From Anaerolineales bacterium (lineage in GTDB: Bacteria; Chloroflexota; Anaerolineae; 4572-78; NAK82): 15,025 bases of DNA. Where the stretch lies: the NCBI GenBank assembly GCA_024643945.1, contig JAHELX010000013.1:1-15025 (forward strand), written 5' to 3'. Positions 1 through 7,085 of this stretch are shown here, piece by piece. Under the pieces are notes generated by a model that was not told the DNA's origin, searched no databases, and saw nothing but the letters and a program-made list of their open reading frames with translations. The translations under genes and the position numbers were made by a program. Position 1 is the first letter of the stretch. Each line of letters opens with the position of its first letter.

Positions 1-904
1 GGTTGGCGATGTCGGGGGCGTAGTGAGTGCTAAAGAACGCCCCATCCAATTCCTGGCGGTCAGCCGGTTCCAGTCCCCCCCACGAGTCGCTGCCGATGAG
101 AGGTATATCGATCCCCATCTCGCGAGCCTGCTTTGTTTGCAAGGGGACCTCGTTGTAGTAGTTAGGCAAGAAGAGCACTTCGGCCCCACTATCCCGGATG
201 TGTTCCAGTTGGGGAGTAAAATCTTGTTCACCGGTGGTGTATGACTCAAAGGCTACCACCTGGCCACCCGCCTCTTCGAACACCTGTTTGAATATCTCCG
301 CGATACCCTTATTGTAGGCACTGGCCACGTCATAGAGCACGGCAGCCTTTTGAGCGCCGAGCTCCTCGATAGCAAAGCGAGCCATCACCCGCCCCTGGAA
401 GGGATCAATAAAGGCGACCCGAAAGACGTACTGTTTACCGGCCGTGGTCTCGGGGTTAGTCGACCAGGGGCTGATCAGCGGGATGTGGGCGTTCTCCGCC
501 ACGTTGGCGGCAGGGATGGCATTCCGGCTTGCTTGAGGCCCCACAATCGCCACTACGTTTTCCTGATTGATGAGCTTTTGGGCAGCGCTCACAGCAAACT
601 CAGCCTTGTCCTGGTTATCTTCGATAACCAGGACCACGTTTTGCTTCCGCCCCCCAACATCAAGCCCGCCAGCGTCGTTCACCTCCTGCACAGCCAGTTG
701 AGCCGCCTCCACGGTAGATTGCCCGACGTTGGAAATATCACCGCTAAGAGGAGCAATGACACCAACCCGGATCTCGGACTGCTGCTCTGGCTGTTGTAGC
801 CCGCAGGCAACCAGCCCGACGCTGAGGCTCAAGCTCAAAATCAGTACAAATCCTGAGCGAACCAGTGAGTCTCTTTGAATGGAACGAATGTCTTGTCGAG
901 CCAT
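1..904 (-). CDS. LivJ-like branched-chain amino acid-type substrate-binding lipoprotein (partial, C-terminus off the left edge)
   Basis: The first 301 residues of a periplasmic-binding-protein type I (ABC transporter solute receptor, LivJ/LivK group) are present. A short N-terminal hydrophobic stretch (about residues 17 to 33) ends in the lipobox LVAC with Cys34, so the protein should be a lipoprotein on the outer face of the membrane. The mature part starts with the family pattern IRVGVIAPLSGDIS (46 to 59) and has GPQASRNAIPAANVAE (122 to 137) and IPLISPWSTNPETT (141 to 154), the usual ligand-pocket segments. The ATG at 904 follows an AGAGAGGA ribosome site that overlaps the stop codon of the preceding gene, only 12 bases away, so translation is probably coupled. 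The ligand cannot be read from the sequence; an amino acid or amide is likely. Because it is the last visible gene of a signalling operon, it may feed a sensor rather than a permease; transporter genes beyond the edge would change that view. Confidence 0.9.
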   Translation of the reverse strand, partial: MARQDIRSIQRDSLVRSGFVLILSLSLSVGLVACGLQQPEQQSEIRVGVIAPLSGDISNVGQSTVEAAQLAVQEVNDAGGLDVGGRKQNVVLVIEDNQDKAEFAVSAAQKLINQENVVAIVGPQASRNAIPAANVAENAHIPLISPWSTNPETTAGKQYVFRVAFIDPFQGRVMARFAIEELGAQKAAVLYDVASAYNKGIAEIFKQVFEEAGGQVVAFESYTTGEQDFTPQLEHIRDSGAEVLFLPNYYNEVPLQTKQAREMGIDIPLIGSDSWGGLEPADRQELDGAFFSTHYAPDIAN

Positions 905-916
905 AGGTGGTCCTCT

Positions 917-2704
917 CTAATAACGCTCTTCTTCAAAGCCAAGCTGGATGAAAGCGCGCGAGGTGCCTAACGCTTTGCCAAGCTCGCGGACGGTGTTCTG
1001 CAAGATGGCCTCCAAATTCATCGAGCTTCGAGCACGGGCCGAGATGAGGTTGATCTGCTGCTCGCGCAAGGCCAAACCTTGCGCCTCTTGCACCAGCCGG
1101 GCATTCTCCAACACCAAGGCCAGGCGGTCGGCAGCCTCCTCTACCAGCGAGACCGTATCGGGCGAAATGGACTCGTCTTCAAAGCGCAGGTTGACTACCC
1201 CTATCACTTGATCTCGCAATTTCAGGGGCACAGCCAGCCCGCCCTGGCTCGCGCCAGGGGGCCAGGGGGCACTGGCACTACCCTCACTCCCATCGCCATT
1301 TCCTGCTGGGTTATCTGTGGATTCGCTTCGGGGAATGGAGGTAAGGACAGTCTGGCCCCCGCGTGAGGCTTCATAGGCTTCTGGATGTTGCCCTGTAACC
1401 GGCTCAACGTCCGACTTCCGGTAACGATAGCCGTGGGAACGTCCAGAGCTTTGAACAAAGGTATGCCACGACTCCTGAGTGTAACGCCCGTAGGCTGCCT
1501 CCAACTCGCGCACGGTCTGCTGCATCTCGCGAAGCAGGCGGGCATTTTGGATCGCCACCGCCAACTGATCGGCCATAGTCTGCAACACCGCCACGTCGTT
1601 GTCGTCAAAAGCAGCTTCTTTGGGACTCTGCACATCGAGGGCACCGATGACCCGTTCACCCACCTTGAGCGGCAAGGCCATTTCCGAACGGGTTTCTGGC
1701 AACAATGGATTCTCAAAGTGCACGGCATCGGCCCCTATGTCAAGGGCAATGTGGGGTTGGCCGCTCCCAGTGACGTAGCCCACAATGCCTACTTCACCTA
1801 CTTTCAATTTGTGTCCACGTTCCAGCATCTGGCGACCGGCTTCGCCGGTGGCAGCCCTCAAGACGGCATACTCGCCTCGACCATCCACCAGAAAGAGGCC
1901 AGCGTGGTAAAACCCAAAGCGGTCGCGCACCAGATTGACTGCCCGGTTCAACAGTTCGTCCAACCCGCGCGCAGCAGTGGCATCACGGGCCACTTCAGCC
2001 GCCGCCTGAAGCTGCACCGCCCGACGCTCAAGGTCGACTGTGCGTTCCTTAACCAACTGCTCTAAGTTCTCCTGGTACTCCTGTAATTCCCCGACAATCT
2101 GTCGTGAGGCGCTCAGGCTATGGTCCAAGCCCTTAATCAGATAAGCCATTGAGATGATCACGCCGGTGCTGAGCAGCAGAAGGACAATGCTTCCACTGAC
2201 CCAGTCAGTGAGATTGGCAGAGTTGGCTTGTATTTGGAGGGGAATTTCCCACTGACCCGTTACCAGCAGCCAGGCAACGACAGCCATGGTGAGCAAGCTG
2301 AGGATCAGGGCACCAATTCCGTGCCGCAAATCAAGCAGGACAGCAGTTACAGAAATGAAGGCAAAAAGGAAGATGCGGCCATCACCGCCCAACCCGGCCA
2401 CTGAGAAGTCAATCGCTCCCAAGACATAAAGAAGTAAGATCAGGATCCCAGCCCGCACAGCAAAACCAAGTCTGGGTATGAAAGTAACGACCACCAGAGC
2501 AACGTAGGCCACCAGGTAGCCAACTAGCAGGTCCATGCGATGAGTCTGGAGAGCAGGGATAATGCCGCTACCCACCAGGGCAAATGCCCCAAACACAAGC
2601 ATACCGCGCAGCATACCCTCCAACACCTTCAGGCGCCACTGTTGGAGTGTGCGCGGCATAGTCGAGACAACCTCGGGCTCAAGGCCATCCGCATTCACCG
2701 GCAT
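917..2704 (-). CDS. Six-helix membrane GAF-domain sensor without output domain
   Basis: A 595-residue protein if it starts at the ATG at 2704, which has AGGAGG seven bases upstream. A TTG at 2710 would add two residues and overlap the upstream stop as TTGA. Numbering here is from the TTG. Six hydrophobic helices span about residues 34 to 192, followed by a coiled coil (about 195 to 245), a complete GAF domain (about 248 to 395) and a linker rich in Gly, Ser and Pro (about 440 to 490). A second, apparently shortened GAF follows (about 490 to 545), then another helix. It ends with the start of a further GAF-like unit (ILQNTVRELGKALGTSRAF). GAF domains bind small ligands or cofactors; none can be assigned here. 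I see no H-box, ATPase N or G boxes, GGDEF, EAL or methyl-accepting region, so its output must be by protein contact. It probably works with the neighbouring sensor, whose first GAF it closely resembles. Confidence 0.85.
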   Translation of the reverse strand: MPVNADGLEPEVVSTMPRTLQQWRLKVLEGMLRGMLVFGAFALVGSGIIPALQTHRMDLLVGYLVAYVALVVVTFIPRLGFAVRAGILILLLYVLGAIDFSVAGLGGDGRIFLFAFISVTAVLLDLRHGIGALILSLLTMAVVAWLLVTGQWEIPLQIQANSANLTDWVSGSIVLLLLSTGVIISMAYLIKGLDHSLSASRQIVGELQEYQENLEQLVKERTVDLERRAVQLQAAAEVARDATAARGLDELLNRAVNLVRDRFGFYHAGLFLVDGRGEYAVLRAATGEAGRQMLERGHKLKVGEVGIVGYVTGSGQPHIALDIGADAVHFENPLLPETRSEMALPLKVGERVIGALDVQSPKEAAFDDNDVAVLQTMADQLAVAIQNARLLREMQQTVRELEAAYGRYTQESWHTFVQSSGRSHGYRYRKSDVEPVTGQHPEAYEASRGGQTVLTSIPRSESTDNPAGNGDGSEGSASAPWPPGASQGGLAVPLKLRDQVIGVVNLRFEDESISPDTVSLVEEAADRLALVLENARLVQEAQGLALREQQINLISARARSSMNLEAILQNTVRELGKALGTSRAFIQLGFEEERY

Positions 2705-2706
2705 AA

Positions 2707-5166
2707 TCAACCCTCCTCCCCCCCATTTACCGGAAAAGGCACCTCAGAGGGGGCGATATGGACGGATACCTCAGTCACGTGGGGCAATTGTCCTAATTCA
2801 CGCACGGCCGTTTGGAGTACAGTGTCGATGTCAAGCAAGCGAGTAAAGTGGGCAGTCATCTGACTGAGAGTACGCTCGCGCTCCGCCAATGTCTGGGTAC
2901 GTTGGAGGAGACGGGCGTTTTCTACGGCGATGGCGGCTTGGTCGCTCAACGAGCGGAAGGTACGCAGCTCGGCCTCGGTCCAGGCGTGCGGCTGGCGGCT
3001 GGCCACTACCAGCAGCCCCAGCGGTCGCCCGGCGGAGACCAGAGGCAGGATTAATGCAGCCCGAAGGTGGAAGGTTTCAGTCAGCAAGCGGTACATCTCG
3101 TCGTCAAGCCGCTTATCGGTCACATCAGCCTGCAAATCGTTCACCACTAGCGGTTCCACCATCTCCTGTCGCAAATATTCTACCAATTTAAACCGGTCCA
3201 TAGGATAGCGGGTACCGGGTGGGTCAGGCGGGTCTTCGGCGCGGTCCCACACAGCAGCCACCTCCATCCAGCCTAGTTCCTGGCCTTCTGTTGGGGCAAC
3301 GAAAAGGTTGATGGCGCAGCGATCCACGTGGGGGCCAGCCACATGCTCAACAATAGCTCTCAGCACAGCCTCGAAATCGGTCGCCATAGAAAGGTGTTGG
3401 CTGGCACGGTAAAGGGGGCTGGTAGCTTCGAGGATAGTCGCTTCTTGAGAGAATTTGAGGGCATTATCGATGGCGACGGCGACCTGGTCGGCCATCAGGC
3501 TCAAGATGGCCACGTCTTCTTCATCAAAAGCGGCTTCTTCGATACTTTGCACGTCGAGGGCGCCTAGCAGCCGGTCGGCCACGATTAGGGGCAAAGCCAT
3601 TTCCGAACGAGTATGGGGCAGGTCCGGGTTCTTGAAGTGAACGGCATCAGTGCCTACGTCAAGCGCGACATGGGGCTGGCGATTGGCTGTTACCCACCCC
3701 ACAATAGATTGACCGCCTACCGCCAGCCGGTGTTTCCTGGACAGCATGCGCTGCCCCGCGTCACCGGTAGCCTGGCGCAACACCGCCCATTCACCACTCT
3801 CGTCGAGCAAGAAAATACCGGCATGGTAAAAGCCAAACCTGTCACAGATGAGATTGACGACCTGCGCCAGAAGATCATCCAGATTCAAAATAGAAGTGAT
3901 GGCTCGGGCCACCTGGCCACTGGCTTCGAGTTGGATGGCTCGCCGCTGGAGCCTGAAGTTGGCTTCCTGCCACTGGCGAGTTCGTTCTGCGACCCGTTCC
4001 TCCAGACGTGCGATCAAACCACGCAATTGTTGGCTCATCTGGCTGAAGGCCCGTGCCAAAGTACCAATTTCGTCCTGCCGGCCGGTATGGGGCACTTCGT
4101 GCGAGAGATCACCTGTAGCCAGCCGGTTAGCAGTGATGGTAAGCCCCACCAGAGGGCGGGTGATGCGTCCACTCACCAGCAAGGCAACAGTTGCTGCCAC
4201 CCCAGCCACGACGAGCAACATGGCCAGGCCGCTGGCGAGAATACCCCGGGTCAACGCCAGGGTTTCGCTTACCTCTTGCTCGGCCAAGAGCACTACCTGA
4301 AGTTCAGGCATCCACCGATAAACGCCCAGTACACGCTGTCCCCAGCCTGTCTCCGCCCCAGACACGGACGTAGCCAGCGCCAGGCCACGCTGCACGCCGT
4401 CGGAGTCAAGTTCCTGTCCTAGAGTGAGTTCCTGACCAGAGCGAGGAACAGTCACAAGAAGACTGGCGGTGTCGACCAGATAGGTTTCGCCTGTCTGCCC
4501 CAGTCCAGCCTCTTCCTCCATCACACTCTCAAGCCGGCTAAGATTCAGTCGCCCCACCGATACGCCCAATACTCGCCCTGCATAATCTCGCACCGGCTGC
4601 GACACCACCATTGAAGGAGCCGCCGTGTCGGAGGAATAAGAAGGCGGCTGAACGTAGCCTCCCCCCCGTCCCTCCACAAAATACGCCTGCTGGTCGTGCA
4701 GTGCGCCGATTTGACTCGGATCGGTCGAAAGCAACACCCGTCCAGAAGCATCCAGGAGGAATAATTCCTCAAACACGCTACCTTTGGAGGCAATGCTGGA
4801 AAAATACGATTGCAATTGATCTTGGGTAGCAGCCACCAGGGGATCCTGTGACGGCGCATCCAACACGTATAGCAATTTAGAGCGGATATTAGGGGATGAG
4901 ACAATGAAGTTTAGTTCCTCCTGACGGGTCGCAACCCACGCACTAATTTCTGATTGCTTCAAGGTTGCAATAGCCGACAGACGGTCGAGGGCAGCCTGAC
5001 GCGCATTCTGAATCGCGATGGTGCTGACAATTACCCCTGCCACTACCAGGGACAGCACCGGCAATAACAGAAACCAAGTCAACAGGGTTCTCCCCAAGCC
5101 ACGCTGCAAGTGAGCCCACCTGACCAGCCCCTCTCCAGAAGAGGGAATAGCTTTCTTATTGCTCAT
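2707..5166 (-). CDS. Cache-HAMP-GAF-GAF membrane sensor without kinase domain
   Basis: An 819-residue sensor. TM1 lies at about residues 28 to 52. A large extracytoplasmic region (about 55 to 300) has the look of a double Cache domain, including FLLDASGRVLLSTDP (136 to 150) and GETYLVDTASLLVT (226 to 239). TM2 lies at about 308 to 332, then a HAMP linker (about 333 to 385) with TRPLVGLTITANRLATGDL, a coiled coil, GAF1 (about 425 to 570), GAF2 (about 590 to 750) and a final helix. It stops shortly after LQTAVRELGQ (784 to 793), where related architectures could continue with another GAF or a kinase. I find no HisKA, HATPase, GGDEF or chemoreceptor signalling tip. Cache domains usually sense small organic acids or amino acids outside the cell; the ligand here is unknown. 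GAGGGG precedes the ATG. The gene lies 46 bases after the third receiver gene and its stop nearly abuts the next gene. Confidence 0.88.
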   Translation of the reverse strand: MSNKKAIPSSGEGLVRWAHLQRGLGRTLLTWFLLLPVLSLVVAGVIVSTIAIQNARQAALDRLSAIATLKQSEISAWVATRQEELNFIVSSPNIRSKLLYVLDAPSQDPLVAATQDQLQSYFSSIASKGSVFEELFLLDASGRVLLSTDPSQIGALHDQQAYFVEGRGGGYVQPPSYSSDTAAPSMVVSQPVRDYAGRVLGVSVGRLNLSRLESVMEEEAGLGQTGETYLVDTASLLVTVPRSGQELTLGQELDSDGVQRGLALATSVSGAETGWGQRVLGVYRWMPELQVVLLAEQEVSETLALTRGILASGLAMLLVVAGVAATVALLVSGRITRPLVGLTITANRLATGDLSHEVPHTGRQDEIGTLARAFSQMSQQLRGLIARLEERVAERTRQWQEANFRLQRRAIQLEASGQVARAITSILNLDDLLAQVVNLICDRFGFYHAGIFLLDESGEWAVLRQATGDAGQRMLSRKHRLAVGGQSIVGWVTANRQPHVALDVGTDAVHFKNPDLPHTRSEMALPLIVADRLLGALDVQSIEEAAFDEEDVAILSLMADQVAVAIDNALKFSQEATILEATSPLYRASQHLSMATDFEAVLRAIVEHVAGPHVDRCAINLFVAPTEGQELGWMEVAAVWDRAEDPPDPPGTRYPMDRFKLVEYLRQEMVEPLVVNDLQADVTDKRLDDEMYRLLTETFHLRAALILPLVSAGRPLGLLVVASRQPHAWTEAELRTFRSLSDQAAIAVENARLLQRTQTLAERERTLSQMTAHFTRLLDIDTVLQTAVRELGQLPHVTEVSVHIAPSEVPFPVNGGEEG

Positions 5167-5212
5167 CTTTTACACACCCCTCTACCCAGAAGCTTCCATT
5201 AGCCGGATACCA

Positions 5213-5692
5213 TCAGTAACCCAAATCCCATATCCTCTCACCCCGTAGAATGCGACGAATCTGATCAGGAAATTTGTCGGGGTCAATAGGTTTGCCCAGG
5301 AATCCATCAAAGCCGGCCTGGCGTGCTTTCTCCATTGAAGCAGGGTTGGCGTCGGCAGTGACGGCGACTACCCGCGTGTGTTTAAAACGGGAATCGGCGC
5401 GGAGTTTGCGCAAAGCGTCGTAGCCGTCTTCATAGGGCAGGTGTATGTCCATCAACACCAGGTCGACCCGTGGCATGGTGTCGGCGAACTCCAGCACCTG
5501 CCAGCCAGAGGCCTTCCATTCATAGCGTCGAACGCCCAAAAAAGCCAACAGGCGCGCAATGAGCACCAGGTTTTGCAGGTTGTCCTCTACAACCAGCACA
5601 TAGGCGTCGTGCGGATCCACTGCTTTGCCGTTTGCTCCTTCCTGCTTTAGGCCTTCTTCATTATTTACGGCAGATGTCATGGAATCACTCAT
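5213..5692 (-). CDS. Stand-alone response regulator receiver protein (third of three)
   Basis: A 159-residue protein with a single CheY-like receiver domain (about residues 30 to 150). The acidic pair E36/D37, the phospho-acceptor Asp82 in LVLMDIHLP, Thr112 in VAVTAD and Lys134 in GKPID are all present, so it should be able to accept phosphate. There is a polar 28-residue N-terminal extension with no recognised domain, and no DNA-binding or enzymatic output domain follows. The insertion VRRYEWKASGWQVLEF between the second helix and the phosphorylation strand is somewhat unusual. The ATG overlaps the stop of the preceding receiver gene (ATGA), so the two are translated together. A role as phosphate shuttle or diffusible effector in a multistep relay is likely (inference). 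The polar N-terminus makes a later start possible, but no better ribosome site is evident. Confidence 0.92.
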   Translation of the reverse strand: MSDSMTSAVNNEEGLKQEGANGKAVDPHDAYVLVVEDNLQNLVLIARLLAFLGVRRYEWKASGWQVLEFADTMPRVDLVLMDIHLPYEDGYDALRKLRADSRFKHTRVVAVTADANPASMEKARQAGFDGFLGKPIDPDKFPDQIRRILRGERIWDLGY

Positions 5693-6063
5693 TTGCCCTT
5701 CCTCAGAAATCTGGCTATCTGGGCCGGCAGAACGTCAATATCAATGGGTTTGGGAATATACCCATCGCACCCGGCGGCAATGGTCTTTTCGCGGTCGCCT
5801 TTCATTACGTTGGCCGTCATGGCGATCACGGGGACCTTCATCATGGAGGGTAATTGCTTGAGACGCTTGGTCATTTCATACCCATCCACCTCCGGCAGAT
5901 TGATGTCCATCAGCACCAAGTCGGGGGTCTCCGACTGAAGATAATCAAAGCCCTGAACGCCATCTTCAGCCTCGATCACCCGGTATCCTTCAGCTTCCAG
6001 GACACGCCTGACCAGCAGGCGGTTATCAAAGTTGTCCTCGATGTAAAGTATGGTTGCGCTCAT
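5689..6063 (-). CDS. Stand-alone response regulator receiver protein (DivK/CheY-like, second of three)
   Basis: A 124-residue protein that is nothing but a receiver domain. It has the acidic pair E9/D10, the phospho-acceptor Asp53 (LVLMDINLPEVDGYEM), Thr83 (AMTAN) and Lys105 (PKPID). Length and motifs fit DivK-like single-domain receivers that often accompany large GAF-containing hybrid kinases. The ATG overlaps the upstream stop (ATGA), and its own stop overlaps the next start in the same way. It resembles the following receiver in the DINLP/DIHLP and KPID motifs more than the first one, which suggests that the second and third arose from a common ancestor (inference). With no output domain, it must act by binding a partner or passing phosphate on. 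Confidence 0.93.
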   Translation of the reverse strand: MSATILYIEDNFDNRLLVRRVLEAEGYRVIEAEDGVQGFDYLQSETPDLVLMDINLPEVDGYEMTKRLKQLPSMMKVPVIAMTANVMKGDREKTIAAGCDGYIPKPIDIDVLPAQIARFLRKGK

Positions 6064-6536
6064 TCCACTTCGACCTCCACCGTTGAGCGATCTTGAGGCG
6101 AGACACTGATGCCCTCAGCACCGTCTATATTCTCTGAAGATGGATACTGCCGCACGTGGAGTATCTTTTCAACCAGGTTACGTAATCTCTCTATTTGAAA
6201 CGGCTTGGTAAGATAAGCATCAACCGTTAGTTGCTCGGCTTCAGTTTCGACCTCACGCGACCCATACGCAGTCATCAGGATAATGCCGATCGCGGGTTGT
6301 AAGGACCGGGCTGCGGCCACTAAGGTAAGGCCGCTAATACCCGGCATTTTCAAATCGGTGATCAGTACCCGGTATTTGTCGAAAGCCAATTTGGCCAGCG
6401 CTTCTTCCCCAGAGCCAACGCCTTCCACCTCACAATTCAAGCCCGCTTCCGATAACCCCCGGCGCAAGAAAAAGACCAGGGTGGGCTCATCATCCACAAT
6501 GAGAATGCGATTCGCAGAAGCCAGGTTCGACTCCAC
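6060..6536 (-). CDS. Response regulator receiver protein (NtrC-type receiver only), first gene of signalling operon
   Basis: A 158-residue protein that starts at GTG (6536), with GGAG nine bases upstream and an in-frame TGA four codons before it, so no longer reading is possible. The receiver spans about residues 9 to 128: D15/D16 (ILIVDDEPT), the phospho-acceptor Asp61 (VLITDLKMPGISG), Thr89 (ILMTAYG) and Lys111 (LTKPF). These motifs are those of NtrC-family receivers and differ from the two downstream receivers. The last 30 residues are acidic (ending VEVEVE) and hold no AAA+ or helix-turn-helix domain, so it is not a transcription factor by itself. It heads the minus-strand operon. A candidate extended -10 promoter lies about 140 bases upstream, leaving a leader of roughly 130 nt. 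Confidence 0.92.
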   Translation of the reverse strand: MESNLASANRILIVDDEPTLVFFLRRGLSEAGLNCEVEGVGSGEEALAKLAFDKYRVLITDLKMPGISGLTLVAAARSLQPAIGIILMTAYGSREVETEAEQLTVDAYLTKPFQIERLRNLVEKILHVRQYPSSENIDGAEGISVSPQDRSTVEVEVE

Positions 6537-6555
6537 TGCTTCTCACTCCGATATG

Positions 6556-6597
6556 CGGCTAGTGGCCAACGGCCGACAGCCAATAATTGAGAGCCGC
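6556..6597. repeat. Degenerate heptad repeat with inverted arms
   Basis: Four consecutive 7-base units can be read at 6556 to 6583: CGGCTAG, TGGCCAA, CGGCCGA, CAGCCAA. They share a loose YRGCCNR pattern. GCGGCT at 6555 to 6560 is complemented by AGCCGC at 6592 to 6597, so an RNA or single strand could fold back. A similar arrangement occurs at 11863 to 11948. This points to an interspersed repeat family or a mutation-prone short-repeat tract (inference). It lies in the predicted leader of the minus-strand operon, just upstream of its first ribosome site. Confidence 0.45.
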
Positions 6598-6672
6598 CAG
6601 CGATAGCCAACCATACTCTGACATACTCTGTTTACGTCGGGCAAAAAGGGACCACTCTGGTGTGCTTGTTCA

Positions 6673-6718
6673 ACTATAACACATTTCGCCCCTAACTGCG
6701 GTTACAAGTTGGTTACAA
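6673..6718 (-). promoter_or_regulatory. Candidate extended -10 promoter with two direct repeats (minus strand)
   Basis: Read on the minus strand, TGTTATAGT at 6681 to 6673 matches the extended -10 pattern TGnTATAAT in all but one base. No acceptable -35 hexamer lies 16 to 18 bases upstream. Instead, the sequence TTGTAACC occurs twice, at 6718 to 6711 and 6707 to 6700, repeated every 11 bases, which places both copies on one face of the helix. The inner copy ends 21 bases before the -10 hexamer. This fits a promoter switched on by a dimeric regulator, as with PhoB-type direct repeats (inference). It would drive the three-receiver, two-sensor operon. Confidence 0.4.
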
Positions 6719-6811
6719 TTGTGAGGATTGGCACGCTCCTCGCGATTCGTGCAGATGTGACACAGAGACTCCTCCAAACTGCTAAGAAACATCCTGTTTC
6801 TTGCCGGATGA

Positions 6812-6843
6812 AGACCTGACAGGTTTCAAAACCTGTCAGGTCT
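6812..6843. repeat. 32-bp near-perfect palindrome (REP/MITE-like)
   Basis: AGACCTGACAGGTTT is followed by the two bases CA and then by its exact reverse complement, AAACCTGTCAGGTCT, giving 15 paired bases per arm. No T-run follows, so it is not a typical intrinsic terminator, and with divergent genes on both sides neither gene needs one here. A palindrome with such a short centre fits an interspersed REP- or MITE-type element, or a cruciform-forming or protein-binding site. Confidence 0.6.
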
Positions 6844-6948
6844 GGACTAGCTCATTTTGGGCAGGTTCTGGGACCATCTGCCACAGTCTCGACCATAAAT
6901 ACGACATGAATAGCCTGGGCAACAGCAACTGCGGCCCTCGACACGGGC

Positions 6949-6976
6949 TTACCCATTTTTACGCAAAATTTACCCA
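6949..6976. promoter_or_regulatory. Candidate operator: TTACCCA direct repeats flanking a small palindrome
   Basis: TTACCCA occurs at 6949 to 6955 and again at 6970 to 6976, exactly 21 bases (two helical turns) apart. Between the copies, ATTTT (6955 to 6959) and AAAAT (6965 to 6969) form an inverted repeat around TACGC. The site ends 16 bases before the candidate extended -10 of the nucleoside hydrolase gene and would overlap its -35 region. A regulator binding here could control that gene. The identity of the regulator is unknown. Confidence 0.3.
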
Positions 6977-6992
6977 CAGCAGACTGATTCTA

Positions 6993-7001
6993 TGGTACAA
7001 T
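6993..7001 (+). promoter_or_regulatory. Candidate extended -10 promoter for the nucleoside hydrolase-like gene
   Basis: TGGTACAAT matches the extended -10 pattern TGnTATAAT, with five of six bases in the hexamer. It would start transcription near 7008, leaving a leader of about 78 nt before the ATG at 7086. A clear -35 hexamer at normal spacing is missing, which extended -10 promoters tolerate. Confidence 0.4.
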
Positions 7002-7085
7002 TAACCAGGTTCAGAGCAGCTTCACCAATCTTTTTGTGTAATAGCCAGTCTTGGTGTTTACTACTTTACCAGACAAGGAGGTATC

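Larger units (their letters stand above)
6537..7085. other. Divergent intergenic region between signalling operon and nucleoside hydrolase gene
   Basis: A 549-base stretch without a convincing gene. Reading outward, it holds a degenerate 7-bp-period repeat next to the minus-strand leader, a candidate minus-strand promoter with two direct repeats, and a 32-bp palindrome. Further right are a pair of TTACCCA repeats and a candidate plus-strand promoter. Short open frames here have no ribosome site or recognisable product. I found no tRNA-like or known riboswitch-like structure by eye. Confidence 0.7.

Noticed and set aside
1385..4422. Long plus-strand open frames (226 residues at 1385 to 2065 and 269 residues at 3613 to 4422) opposite the sensor genes
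   Set aside because: They lie entirely antisense to well-supported GAF sensors, show no family motifs or ribosome sites, and mirror the codon pattern of the genes below them.
917..5166. A hidden histidine kinase or GGDEF domain in the two sensors
   Set aside because: I looked for H-box, N-box, G-box, GGDEF and EAL motifs in the translated frames and found none, nor a frameshifted continuation beyond either stop.
6541..6600. CRISPR-like array
   Set aside because: Units are only 7 bases, degenerate and without spacers; nothing else in the window has the repeat-spacer layout and no cas gene is present.
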